64,000 nucleotides of DNA from Streptomyces abikoensis (GTDB lineage: Bacteria; Actinomycetota; Actinomycetes; Streptomycetales; Streptomycetaceae): NCBI RefSeq assembly GCF_014648775.1, contig NZ_BMRT01000005.1, forward strand, positions 124,001-188,000. The letters are read 5' to 3'. Made by a program: the position numbers and the translations under genes. The stretch's first letter is position 1; every line of letters begins with the position of its first letter. The notes below the pieces were generated by a model, which saw nothing but the letters and a program-made list of their open reading frames with translations, was not told the origin of the DNA and ran no database searches. This document shows positions 23,960-31,801 of this stretch, one piece after another.

Positions 23960-25459
23960 ATGACCGACGCGCCACCCACCCCCGAGCCCGCCACACCGCC
24001 GCTGCGGCGCAGCCGTGAGCACAAGCTGATCGCCGGGGTCTGCGGTGGTCTAGGGCGCTGCTTCGACATGGATCCCGTCATCTTCCGGGTGGCCCTCGGG
24101 GTCCTGGGCGTCACCGGCGGCCTCGGCCTGATCGTCTACGGCTTCGCCTGGCTCCTGATCCCACTGGAGGGCGAGGACGACAACGAAGCGCGCCGGATGC
24201 TCTCCGGGCGTGTCGAGGGCCCGGCACTGACCGCCGTGCTGTGCGCGCTGGTGGGCTCCGGCCTCTTCCTCTCCATGCTCAACAACAGTGGCGTGATGTC
24301 CTTCGCGCTGATGCTCATCGTCGCCCTGAGCGGCGCCGCGTACTGGTCGCAGCACCGCCGGCTGGCCGAGGCCGGGCCGGAGGACGCGGCGATGGCCGAG
24401 GGCACGGCCGCCGGAACGGCGCGCCCCCATAAGCCGCACAAGCCGCACAAGGCCATGGAGGCCCCGCCGGAGACCCAGGCCCCCCCGGCACCGGGCGCGC
24501 CCTCCTGGTGGCGCGACTCCGTCCGGGATCCCGCCTCGGGCGCCCCCGGCACGGGCTACCTCTGGGGCCCGGACGACGACGTCCAGGACGCGGCGGTCCC
24601 CCTCCGGGACCGCGTCGCCAAGTGGGTGCACGGCTGGGCCGGAACGGTCACCGGCACCGGCCCCGGCCCGTACCCGGGGGCCGCCCCGGCCCATGGCGCC
24701 CGCCCGAACGCGGCCTACGAGCGCCCCGCCGGGCCGACGTCCGGCGCCGGCTCCGAGGCCAGGCCCGGTTCCGGGGCCGGGGCCGGGGCCGCGTCCGGGT
24801 CAGGCCAGGGCCCATGGCTGGGCGGCTGGACGTTCCTGCTGGCCCTGGCCGCCTTCGGCCTCGGCACCGGACTGACGTGGCATCACCGCCCGCTGGGCAC
24901 CTCCCTGGAGTTCGGCCTGGCCGGCGCCCTGGTCGTCTTCGGCCTGGGCATCGCGATCAGCTCCCGGTACGGCCGCACGGGCGGCGGCACGGTCGTCGCG
25001 GCGGTGCTCACCGGCGCCCTGCTGGCCGGCGCCGCCGCGCTGCCGAAGTCCGTGACCGCCGACTGGTCCCGGACGACCTGGCGCCCGGCGAGCCAGGCCG
25101 AGATCCGCGAGCACTACGAACTCGGCACCGGCCTCGGCGTGCTCGACCTGACCGGCGTGCCCTGGCCCACGTCCGCGCCCACGTCCGGCGGTGCCGCGCC
25201 GTCCCTTGTGCGCGCGGAGGTCGGGGCGGGCAAGCTCCAGGTCGTCCTGCCGCAGGACGTCACGGCGGAGCTGAACATCCAGGTCGGCGTCGGCGACATC
25301 CAGCTCCCGGGCGAAGGCTCCCAGGACGTCGACGTCCAGCCCGGCGGCCACCGCCGGACCACGCTGTCCCCCGTCGCCGGGCACCCCTCGCACGGCACCC
25401 TGCGTCTTGAGCTCAAGGCCGGCATCGGCCAGGTGGAGGTGGTCCGTGGCACGGCATGA
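23960..25459 (+). CDS. PspC-domain membrane protein
   Basis: 499 residues. PspC domain at about 15-75 (REHKLIAGVCGGLGRCFDMDPVIFRVA and a helix), two further helices at about 92-135, a long Pro/Gly/Ala-rich cytoplasmic linker (about 145-285), three more hydrophobic helices (about 288-355) and a C-terminal beta-rich domain with alternating valines (about 370-495) resembling the LiaF-type C-terminal domain. Paired with PspC kinases, such proteins may inhibit or tune the sensor. The small gene that follows overlaps its 3' end, forming a two-gene unit. Confidence 0.85.
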   Translation: MTDAPPTPEPATPPLRRSREHKLIAGVCGGLGRCFDMDPVIFRVALGVLGVTGGLGLIVYGFAWLLIPLEGEDDNEARRMLSGRVEGPALTAVLCALVGSGLFLSMLNNSGVMSFALMLIVALSGAAYWSQHRRLAEAGPEDAAMAEGTAAGTARPHKPHKPHKAMEAPPETQAPPAPGAPSWWRDSVRDPASGAPGTGYLWGPDDDVQDAAVPLRDRVAKWVHGWAGTVTGTGPGPYPGAAPAHGARPNAAYERPAGPTSGAGSEARPGSGAGAGAASGSGQGPWLGGWTFLLALAAFGLGTGLTWHHRPLGTSLEFGLAGALVVFGLGIAISSRYGRTGGGTVVAAVLTGALLAGAAALPKSVTADWSRTTWRPASQAEIREHYELGTGLGVLDLTGVPWPTSAPTSGGAAPSLVRAEVGAGKLQVVLPQDVTAELNIQVGVGDIQLPGEGSQDVDVQPGGHRRTTLSPVAGHPSHGTLRLELKAGIGQVEVVRGTA

Positions 25460-25682
25460 CTTCGAACCGGGCAGGCTGGTCATCGGCCTGGTGCTGCTGG
25501 GCGGCGGCCTGGCCTATCTGGCGGCGGCCGACGGCCGGTGGCACATCCCCTCCTATCTGCTGCTGCCCGTCCTGGCGGGCGGGTTCTGCCTGGCGGGCCT
25601 GGTCTCCTCCCTCACCTTCTCCGTACGCCGCCGCCGGGCGCGCCTCACCGACCGCGACGGGCGACCTGAGCGACTCGGCTGA
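25446..25682 (+). CDS. Small two-helix membrane protein
   Basis: 78 residues beginning VARHDFEPGRL. Two hydrophobic segments (about 10-28 and 37-58) and a basic tail RRRRARLTDRDGR indicate a small inner-membrane protein with a cytoplasmic C-terminus. The GTG lies inside the end of the PspC gene (14-bp overlap) and has GGAGGTGG just upstream, so translation is coupled. The 3' end overlaps the DoxX gene by 38 bp tail to tail. Family not recognised; likely an accessory of the PspC protein. Confidence 0.75.
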   Translation: MARHDFEPGRLVIGLVLLGGGLAYLAAADGRWHIPSYLLLPVLAGGFCLAGLVSSLTFSVRRRRARLTDRDGRPERLG

Positions 25683-26181
25683 GCGGCACCCCGCCCCGGG
25701 CACGCCCCCTCCGCCGGCCGGCCAGCGCCGCGTCCGCCGAGAGCAGGGGCGCCCCCGCGAGTATCAGCGGCAGCCAGGCCATCAGATAGACGAGGTCGTT
25801 GCCGTAGCAGTAGGGCGTGGCGGCCCAGCTGACGGTCAGCCAGAGGCTGAGCGATATCAGGGCGCCTCCGGCGGCCGCGATCCGCGCGAAGAGCCCGAGG
25901 AGCGTGCCGAGGCCCACCGCGAGCTCGCCGAACGCGATCGCGTAGCCGAAGCCGACAGGGCTCTTCAGTGCGAGATCCACCAGCCCCGGCAGCGCGGCCG
26001 TGTCGCGCACCGACTCCATCAGGGCGCCGATGGAGCCCTGCCCGCCGCTCGCCAGGAAGGCGGGGTCGGTGAGCTTGTCGAGGCCCGCGTAGACGAAGGT
26101 GATCCCGAGGAAGAGGCGCAGCGGGAGCAGCGCGTAACGCCCCATGTCCTCCCGCCCCTTGTGTGACATGCCGCCGGCCAT
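25645..26181 (-). CDS. DoxX family membrane protein
   Basis: 178 residues with four membrane helices. The start LRLFLGITFVYAGLDKLTDPAF is the DoxX signature, followed by GYAIAFGELAVGLGTLLGLFARIAA. DoxX proteins are quinone-pathway-associated membrane subunits; one actinobacterial relative takes part in an oxidoreductase complex sensing thiol stress. The start is taken at 26181; ATGs at 26169 and 26145 are alternatives, the latter directly behind GGGAGG. No partner enzyme is adjacent. Confidence 0.85.
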   Translation of the reverse strand: MAGGMSHKGREDMGRYALLPLRLFLGITFVYAGLDKLTDPAFLASGGQGSIGALMESVRDTAALPGLVDLALKSPVGFGYAIAFGELAVGLGTLLGLFARIAAAGGALISLSLWLTVSWAATPYCYGNDLVYLMAWLPLILAGAPLLSADAALAGRRRGRARGGVPLSRVAQVARRGR

Positions 26182-26288
26182 CGCCGCCTCGCCTTCGCTC
26201 TTGCCGTCCCCGACCGCTTTCCGGCCACTTTCCGACCGCCTCCCGGCCGTCGTACTCCGACCATACGTACGGAACGCGAAACACGTTC

Positions 26289-26339
26289 AGCCCTGTGGAC
26301 AACCTCGGCCGGGGGCCGACGGAGGTTGTCCACAGGGCT
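26289..26339. other. Inverted DnaA-box pair in an 18-bp palindrome
   Basis: A perfect 18-bp inverted repeat (26289-26306 with 26322-26339) encloses a 15-nt loop that itself contains GGCC/GGCC. Each arm carries TTGTCCACA, the preferred Streptomyces DnaA box (26294-26302 inverted and 26326-26334). It lies just after the L,D-transpeptidase stop, so it could also act as its terminator. DnaA binding is inferred from the motif; no other TTGTCCACA was found in the window. Confidence 0.6.
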
Positions 26340-26362
26340 TGCGCACCATGGGGATGATGAGG

Positions 26363-27391
26363 TCAGGCTCCGGAGCGGACGCCCAGCGCGCTGCCTTCCA
26401 GCCACTGCTCCCAGGTCAGGTTCCAATCGCCGTAGCCGTTGCCGAAGAGGTCCATGGGCTTGGGCTTGGTGCTGCCGGTGACCTGGACGACGTCGCCCTT
26501 GAGGGTCAGCTCGTACAGCCACTTGGCGTCGGCGGTGGACATGCCGATACAGCCGTGGCTGACGTTCTCCTTGCCGAAGGACTCGGCGTTGTCGGGCGCC
26601 GCGTGAACGTACTCGCCGCTGATCGTCTCGCGCATGCTGTAGTCGTACGAGCCGTAGAAGCCGTCGGGGTGGTTGCGCGGGATGCCGATGGAGAGCGAGT
26701 CCATGACGACGCGGCCCTCCTTGGCGAGGATGGTCTTGACGCCCTCGCGGGTGCCGAAGCCCTTGGACTCGTCGCCACCGCTGACCGAGATGACGCGCAG
26801 GGTCTTGCCGTTGCGGACGACGGTCATCTTGTGGGTCTTGAGGTCCACGGTGTTGACCATCGAGTCGCCGATGGTGAAGGAGATCGTCCGGTCGCGGTCG
26901 GCCGCGGTGCCCTCGGCGAGCTTCACGCCCGCGAGCCGCGCGTCGAGGGTGACCTTGGTGCCGGCGGGCCAGTACTTCTCGGGACGGAAGTGGACGCGCG
27001 TGTCGCCCTTGGACTCGTTCCAGTGCCAGGCGCCGGGGACCTGCGGGGATGTGGAGACCTTCAGCCGTCCCTCGATGCCGGCGCGCAGCTCCTTGGCGAC
27101 CTTCTGCTGCTTGAAGACGATCGCGATGGGCTGGCCCACACCGACCTTCTCGCCGTTGGCGGGTGCGATCTCGGGCCGTACGACCTTGGCGGCGCCCTTG
27201 AGCAGCGCGGCCTCCGGGGCGGGCTTCTCCGTGACGGGCGCGGGGCTCGACGGGGTCGCGGCGGACGAGGCCGGCGCGGAGGACTTCGCGGGCCGCTCCT
27301 CGGCCTCGGCGCCGCCGCCGCACGCCGTGGCGGCCAGCCCGGTCAGGGCGACGACGGCGGACAGCCCGACGGCACGGGTGAGGCGGCGCAT
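26363..27391 (-). CDS. L,D-transpeptidase lipoprotein
   Basis: 342 residues. Lipoprotein signal peptide with lipobox ending ATAC (Cys24), a Ser/Ala/Pro linker, two beta-rich Ig-like domains (about 70-190) and a YkuD catalytic domain (about 190-320). The active site is VSHGCIGMS, with the conserved upstream His in ISGEYVHAAP. These enzymes make 3-3 cross-links in peptidoglycan or attach proteins. The domain layout matches the two-Ig-domain type of mycobacterial LdtMt2. The ATG at 27391 is preceded by GTAGGA; four tandem 9-bp repeats lie in the presumed leader. Confidence 0.92.
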   Translation of the reverse strand: MRRLTRAVGLSAVVALTGLAATACGGGAEAEERPAKSSAPASSAATPSSPAPVTEKPAPEAALLKGAAKVVRPEIAPANGEKVGVGQPIAIVFKQQKVAKELRAGIEGRLKVSTSPQVPGAWHWNESKGDTRVHFRPEKYWPAGTKVTLDARLAGVKLAEGTAADRDRTISFTIGDSMVNTVDLKTHKMTVVRNGKTLRVISVSGGDESKGFGTREGVKTILAKEGRVVMDSLSIGIPRNHPDGFYGSYDYSMRETISGEYVHAAPDNAESFGKENVSHGCIGMSTADAKWLYELTLKGDVVQVTGSTKPKPMDLFGNGYGDWNLTWEQWLEGSALGVRSGA

Positions 27392-27416
27392 GGTTCTCCT
27401 ACCGGTTGAATCAATT

Positions 27417-27452
27417 CGATCGGCTCGATCGGTGCGATCGGTGCGATCGGCT
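27417..27452. repeat. Four tandem 9-bp repeats in the L,D-transpeptidase leader
   Basis: Four consecutive 9-mers CGATCGG(CT/TG), positions 27417, 27426, 27435 and 27444, differ only in the last two bases. They lie 26-61 bp upstream of the L,D-transpeptidase start, and each contains the palindrome CGATCG. Confidence 0.7.
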
Positions 27453-27466
27453 CAATGGCATGACAG

Positions 27467-27490
27467 AGCCGAGGCGAGGACGCCTCGGCT
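27467..27490. terminator. Short hairpin upstream of the L,D-transpeptidase
   Basis: A perfect 10-bp stem (27467-27476 with 27481-27490) and 4-nt loop. It lies between the aldolase stop and the L,D-transpeptidase start on the same strand, so it may be a second terminator for the aldolase transcript or part of the downstream leader. Confidence 0.45.
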
Positions 27491-27542
27491 TCCGGCCATC
27501 GTAAACAAGGTAAAAGGACCGCAAAAACGCCCGAAAGAACGA

Positions 27543-27570
27543 GCCACCCCCGCCGCTCGGCGGGGGTGGC
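27543..27570 (-). terminator. Hairpin terminator after the class II aldolase
   Basis: A perfect 12-bp stem (27543-27554 with 27559-27570) with loop GCTC, starting about 25 bp after the aldolase stop. Confidence 0.75.
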
Positions 27571-27594
27571 CGGCCGACCGGACGCCTCGTGGGG

Positions 27595-28407
27595 TCAGTC
27601 CAGCAGCTCCGGCTCACTGCGGGTGATCTGCTGGTACAGCGGCTGGTAGTTGATCCACGCCACCAGGTCGTTGCCGAGCTGGTCACGGGTGTGCTCGGCG
27701 CTCTTCGGGTCGATGAGCACGGGTTTCCCGGCGGCCTTCGCCGCCAGCTGCACCTGGCAGGACCGTTCCATCGTGATGAACCACCACGCGGCCGCGTCCA
27801 CCGAGTCGCCGACGGTCAGCAGTCCGTGATTGCGGAGGATCACCGCCTTGTGCGGCCCGAGGGCGGAGGCGATGCGGCGCCCCTCCTCCTCGTCCACCAC
27901 GACGCCCGTGTAGTCGTCGAAGAGCGCGTGGTCCTGGTAGAACGCGCAGACGTCCTGGGTGATCGGCTCCAGCAGCTCCCCCAGCGTGGACAGCGCGCGC
28001 CCGTAGGTGGAGTGGCTGTGCGCCGCCGCGACGACGTCGGGCCGGGCGCGGTGGATCTGCGAGTGGATCGCGAAGGCCGCCTGGTTGACGTGGTGGCGGC
28101 CCTGGACGACCTGGCCCTTGTGGTTCACCAGGATCAGATCGCCGACGGTGATGTGCTTGAACGACATGCCGAACGGGTTGACCCAGAAGTGATCGGTGAA
28201 CTCCGGATCCCGCGCGGTGATGTGCCCCGCGACGCCCTCCTCGAACCCGAACCGCCCGAAGAGACGGAGCGCGGCGGCCAGCCGTTCCTTGCGGTACCGC
28301 CGCTCGTCCTCGACGGAGTCGTGCCTGGGGGGCATGGCGAAGTGGAGCTGGTCGGTGGGTATGGGCTCGGGGGGTTGCGCGGCGGTGCCGGTGCCGGCCT
28401 CGGTCAT
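27595..28407 (-). CDS. Class II aldolase/adducin family protein
   Basis: 270 residues. The zinc-binding pattern of the family is present: HSHS (about 137-140) with a further His in LRNHGLLTVG; the substrate region FGFEEGVAGHITARDPE and HFWVNPFGMSF is typical. Relatives are L-fuculose-phosphate or ribulose-phosphate aldolases and epimerases, but the long forms in actinobacteria have no assigned substrate. The ATG at 28407 has GGAGGAGG 8 nt upstream, which favours it over a longer start at 28431. Confidence 0.85.
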   Translation of the reverse strand: MTEAGTGTAAQPPEPIPTDQLHFAMPPRHDSVEDERRYRKERLAAALRLFGRFGFEEGVAGHITARDPEFTDHFWVNPFGMSFKHITVGDLILVNHKGQVVQGRHHVNQAAFAIHSQIHRARPDVVAAAHSHSTYGRALSTLGELLEPITQDVCAFYQDHALFDDYTGVVVDEEEGRRIASALGPHKAVILRNHGLLTVGDSVDAAAWWFITMERSCQVQLAAKAAGKPVLIDPKSAEHTRDQLGNDLVAWINYQPLYQQITRSEPELLD

Positions 28408-28493
28408 GGGGCGGCCTCCTCCGTGATCCATGGCTTTGGGGGGAAGCTACCGCCGGGTAAGGGAGGAGGCCAGTGTCTGTGCGTCAGCCCGCG

Positions 28494-29078
28494 CTAGAAC
28501 TGGTCGATCTCCGTCAGATCGATGTCGATGTCGAACGGGACGGTGAGCTTGAGCGCGTCGCGGTAGGTGCCGGTCGGCACGTACGCGCGTGATTCTTTGT
28601 CGAGTTCGAAGACGTTCACGACCGGATAGCCTTCCACTCCGGCCATCTCGACTCGCCAGAAGTACGGGATCCCGGCGAGCGCGTACTTGAACGGCTTGGT
28701 CACTTGGTCGCGCGCCTCGGAATCCGGAGAGACCACCTCAACAGCCAAGAGGACGTCCCGGACTTGGTAATACGTCTGATCAAGGCTCCGTACGGACGCG
28801 GCGCGCACGACACAGATGTCCGGTTCCGGACCGTTGCGCTTATCGATCACCACCGTCATCTCACGCCGGACCTTCAATCCCGGCGGCACTGTCCGGCGCA
28901 ACCCTTCGACCAGCAAGTCGATCACGACGCTGTGGAAATTCCGCTGCGGACTCACGAAAACCAGGCTCCCGTCGATCAACTCCGTATGCGGCGGGAGGTC
29001 GGGCAGCGTCAGCAGGTCGTCCACGGTGTACCCGTCCTGCGGCGGCACCGGCCAGTGGTGCACGGGCTCAGCGGTCAT
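28494..29078 (-). CDS. Uma2 family (DUF820) putative restriction-fold endonuclease
   Basis: 194 residues with the PD-(D/E)XK-like core of the Uma2 family: PEPDICVV (Asp), then LLAVEVVSPDS (Glu) and a following region with DQVTKPFKYALAGIPYFWRVE. These proteins occur in many copies in Streptomyces and cyanobacteria, and their substrate is unknown. The ATG at 29078 has GGGAGGAA 3-9 nt upstream. Codons are somewhat less GC-biased than the neighbours, common for this mobile-looking family. Confidence 0.85.
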   Translation of the reverse strand: MTAEPVHHWPVPPQDGYTVDDLLTLPDLPPHTELIDGSLVFVSPQRNFHSVVIDLLVEGLRRTVPPGLKVRREMTVVIDKRNGPEPDICVVRAASVRSLDQTYYQVRDVLLAVEVVSPDSEARDQVTKPFKYALAGIPYFWRVEMAGVEGYPVVNVFELDKESRAYVPTGTYRDALKLTVPFDIDIDLTEIDQF

Positions 29079-29184
29079 GGTTCCTCCCATGGACGGGATT
29101 CTCGGCCGTACGGTCAGCGTACCCACCCCAAACACCACCGCCGCCGCCCAAACGAATGAGCGACGGCACTCGTGTTTGACCGGA

Positions 29185-29739
29185 TCAGGCGCGCCGCGCC
29201 CCCGGTCCGTTCGCGTAGCCGTGGGCGACGACGCGGTCCGCCATCCGCGCGAAGGACGACGGGTCCGTCGGCGACGAAGCCGCCAGGCCGTCCACGTAGC
29301 GGTTGTACATGCAGAACGCGGCGGCGATCAGCACCGTGTCGTGGATCTCCACGTCCGTGGCCCCCGCCTTGCGCGCGGCCGCCACGGACTCCTCGGTGAC
29401 CTTCTTGCCGCCCTCGCGGACAAGGGCGGCGATGGTGAGCAGCGCGCCGATCTTCGCCGGGAAACCGGAGAAGTCGTGGTCGTCCAGGACGCGGCGGACG
29501 GCCGGCATGCCGCCCTCCAGTTCGCGGGCGGCGACCTCGGAGTGGCCGCCCGTGCAGAAGGCACAGCCGTTGCCGTGCGAGACATAGGAGGCGATCAGTT
29601 CGCGCTCGCCCCGGGAGAGCGGGCCGGGGGCGCGGAGCAGGGCGTCGGCCAGGTCGTTCAGCGGATCGGCGGTCTCCGGGCGGAACCGCATCAGGCCGAT
29701 GATTCCAGGCGCGTCGTTCCCCACGTCTATGTGCGGCAC
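29185..29739 (-). CDS. AhpD-like (carboxymuconolactone decarboxylase family) peroxidase-related protein
   Basis: 184 residues, all helical. The redox signature CxxCxxxH is complete in GNGCAFCTGGHSE (about 70-80), as in alkylhydroperoxidase AhpD, so a thiol-peroxidase or disulphide-reductase role is likely. The GTG start at 29739 (VPHIDVGND) has AGGAG 7 nt upstream. It stands alone between guaA and the Uma2 gene. Physiological substrate unknown. Confidence 0.85.
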   Translation of the reverse strand: MPHIDVGNDAPGIIGLMRFRPETADPLNDLADALLRAPGPLSRGERELIASYVSHGNGCAFCTGGHSEVAARELEGGMPAVRRVLDDHDFSGFPAKIGALLTIAALVREGGKKVTEESVAAARKAGATDVEIHDTVLIAAAFCMYNRYVDGLAASSPTDPSSFARMADRVVAHGYANGPGARRA

Positions 29740-29804
29740 AACGTCTCCTCTCACTGGCATGGGCTCACAGCATTCCGCACCACGGGCAGGACGCATAGGC
29801 GGGG

Positions 29805-29856
29805 AAACGGCCGTGCCGCCCACTCCACACGCGGCGGAGGGGCGGCACGGCCGTTT
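29805..29856 (-). terminator. Hairpin terminator after guaA
   Basis: A perfect 16-bp stem (29805-29820 with 29841-29856) with a 20-nt loop that can form a small inner CTCC/GGAG stem. It begins about 16 bp after the guaA stop. Confidence 0.8.
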
Positions 29857-29871
29857 GTCATCGCTGGGGAA

Positions 29872-31476
29872 TTACTCCCACTCGATCGTGCCCGGCGGCT
29901 TGCTGGTCACGTCCAGCACCACGCGGTTGACGTCGCGCACCTCGTTCGTGATGCGGGTGGAGATCCGCGCCAGCACGTCGTACGGCATGCGCGTCCAGTC
30001 CGCCGTCATGGCGTCCTCGGACGAGACCGGGCGCAGCACGATCGGGTGGCCGTACGTGCGGCCGTCGCCCTGCACGCCCACGCTGCGGACGTCGGCGAGC
30101 AGCACGACCGGGCACTGCCAGATCTCGGCGTCCAGGCCGGCGGCGGTGAGCTCCTCGCGGGCGATGGCGTCGGCCTCGCGCAGCAGGTCCAGGCGCTCCT
30201 GGGTGACCTCGCCGACGATGCGGATGCCGAGGCCCGGGCCCGGGAAGGGCTGGCGCTGGACGATCTCGGCGGGCAGGCCGAGCTCCTGGCCGACCATGCG
30301 GACCTCGTCCTTGAAGAGCTGGCGGAGCGGCTCGACGAGCTCGAACTCCAGGTCCTCGGGGAGGCCGCCCACGTTGTGGTGGGACTTGATGTTGGCGGTG
30401 CCGGTGCCACCGCCGGACTCGACGATGTCCGGGTAGAGCGTGCCCTGGACGAGGAACGCGACGTCCTCGCCGTCGGCCGCGCCCTCGGCGACGATCTCGG
30501 CCTGCGCCTGCTCGAAGACGCGGATGAACTCCCGGCCGATGATCTTCCGCTTGGTCTCCGGGTCGGAGACACCGGCGAGCGCGCCGAGGAATCGCTCCTG
30601 CGCGTCGACGACCTTCAGCTGGACGCCCGTGGCGGCCACGAAGTCCTTCTCGACCTGCTCGGTCTCGCCCTTGCGCATCAGGCCGTGGTCGACGTAGACG
30701 CAGGTCAGCTGGGAGCCGATGGCCTTCTGCACCAGGGCGGCGGCCACGGCGGAGTCCACGCCGCCGGACAGGCCGCAGATCGCGCGCTTGGTGCCGACCT
30801 GCGCGCGGATGGCCTCGACCTGCTCCTCGATCACGTTGCCCGTCGTCCAGGACGGCTCGATGCCCGCGCCGCGGTAGAGGAAGTGCTCCAGGACCAGCTG
30901 GCCGTGCGTGGAGTGCATCACCTCGGGGTGGTACTGCACGCCGTAGAGCTTCTTCTCGTCGTTCTCGAAGGCGGCGACCGGCACCAGGTCCGTGGAGGCG
31001 GTGACGGCGAAGCCCTCGGGCGCGGCCGAGCAGGCGTCGCCGTGCGACATCCACACGGACTGCTCGACGGGGGTGCCCTCGAAGAGCGTGGAGCCGGCCT
31101 TGCCGACGTGCAGCGCGGTGCGGCCGTACTCACGGGCACCGTTGTTGTCGACCGTGCCGCCCAGCGTCGTGGCCATCAGCTGGAAGCCGTAGCACATGCC
31201 GAAGACGGGGACACCGGCCTGGAAGAGGGCGAGGGCGTCGTCGAGGCGCGGAGCGCCTTCCTCGTACACGGAGGAGGGGCCGCCGGAGAGGATGATCGCC
31301 TTGGGGTTCTTGGCGAGCATCTCCGCGACGGGCATCGTGCTGGGGACGATCTCGCTGTAGACCCGGGCCTCACGCACGCGGCGGGCGATGAGCTGGGCGT
31401 ACTGTGCGCCGAAGTCGACAACGAGCACCGGTTCCGCGGTGTTGTCGTGGACGGCGGCGGGGGGTGCTGCTGACAC
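29872..31476 (-). CDS. guaA: GMP synthase (glutamine-hydrolysing)
   Basis: 534 residues, two domains in one chain. The class I glutamine amidotransferase domain (about 15-205) has nucleophile Cys in MCYGFQLM and His/Glu in YHPEVMHS. The ATP pyrophosphatase domain has the P-loop GLSGGVDSA, and the C-terminal dimerisation domain ends RVVLDVTSKPPGTIEWE. It converts XMP to GMP with glutamine. The GTG start at 31476 has GGAAGG at 9 nt. TAGAAT (31525-31520, minus strand) is a good -10 about 40 nt upstream of the start. Confidence 0.97.
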   Translation of the reverse strand: MSAAPPAAVHDNTAEPVLVVDFGAQYAQLIARRVREARVYSEIVPSTMPVAEMLAKNPKAIILSGGPSSVYEEGAPRLDDALALFQAGVPVFGMCYGFQLMATTLGGTVDNNGAREYGRTALHVGKAGSTLFEGTPVEQSVWMSHGDACSAAPEGFAVTASTDLVPVAAFENDEKKLYGVQYHPEVMHSTHGQLVLEHFLYRGAGIEPSWTTGNVIEEQVEAIRAQVGTKRAICGLSGGVDSAVAAALVQKAIGSQLTCVYVDHGLMRKGETEQVEKDFVAATGVQLKVVDAQERFLGALAGVSDPETKRKIIGREFIRVFEQAQAEIVAEGAADGEDVAFLVQGTLYPDIVESGGGTGTANIKSHHNVGGLPEDLEFELVEPLRQLFKDEVRMVGQELGLPAEIVQRQPFPGPGLGIRIVGEVTQERLDLLREADAIAREELTAAGLDAEIWQCPVVLLADVRSVGVQGDGRTYGHPIVLRPVSSEDAMTADWTRMPYDVLARISTRITNEVRDVNRVVLDVTSKPPGTIEWE

Positions 31477-31580
31477 GGGAGCGGCCTTCCGGCGGTCGGG
31501 AGGGGGTCTGTATTTGTCGATTCTACCGGGGAGCGGGGGGTTCCTTTTGTCTCACCATCCGAATACCGGACCGGCCCGCG

Positions 31581-31610
31581 TTGGCCACGGCGCCGTTCCC
31601 GGGCCATACT
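31581..31610 (+). promoter_or_regulatory. Promoter of the chorismate mutase leader
   Basis: TTGGCC (31581-31586) and CATACT (31605-31610) are spaced by 18 bp. The -10 ends 7 nt before the leader-peptide ATG, so the leader would be translated from the very 5' end of the transcript. Confidence 0.5.
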
Positions 31611-31617
31611 GGGCGCC

Positions 31618-31698
31618 ATGCGCAAGCACCTGACCTTCGTCTTTACCTATGGCACCCGGCCCGTCCGGCTGCCATGGTCGTGCTGCTTGAGCAACTGA
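31618..31698 (+). CDS. Aromatic leader peptide of a Phe/Tyr attenuator
   Basis: A 26-residue open frame ending at TGA 31696-31698. It contains Phe7, Phe9 and Tyr11 closely spaced and Trp20, unusual for so short a peptide. Thirteen bases after its stop comes a strong terminator hairpin, and 103 bases after its stop the chorismate mutase gene starts. This is the layout of ribosome-mediated attenuation: stalling at Phe/Tyr codons when the charged tRNAs are scarce would favour read-through. Function inferred from arrangement and residue content; the peptide itself has no other expected role. Confidence 0.7.
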   Translation: MRKHLTFVFTYGTRPVRLPWSCCLSN

Positions 31699-31710
31699 CA
31701 AGCGACTTCC

Positions 31711-31752
31711 CAGGCGCCCCGGGCCGACAAGGCCCGGGGCGCCTGTCGTTTT
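31711..31752 (+). terminator. Attenuator terminator before chorismate mutase
   Basis: A perfect 15-bp GC-rich stem (31711-31725 with 31731-31745), loop GACAA, followed by TCGTTTT, one of the few T-rich tails in the window. A competing antiterminator is conceivable: CGGCCCG near 31657-31663 in the leader frame is complementary to CGGGCCG at 31720-31726 in the left arm. Confidence 0.75.
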
Positions 31753-31801
31753 CCCGGACCTGTCCGCCTCCGGGGGCCCCGGCCCTTTTGGAGAAAAAGA
31801 C

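Noticed and set aside
26271..26290. LexA box upstream of DoxX
   Set aside because: GAAC and GTTC are present but 9 bp apart rather than 4.
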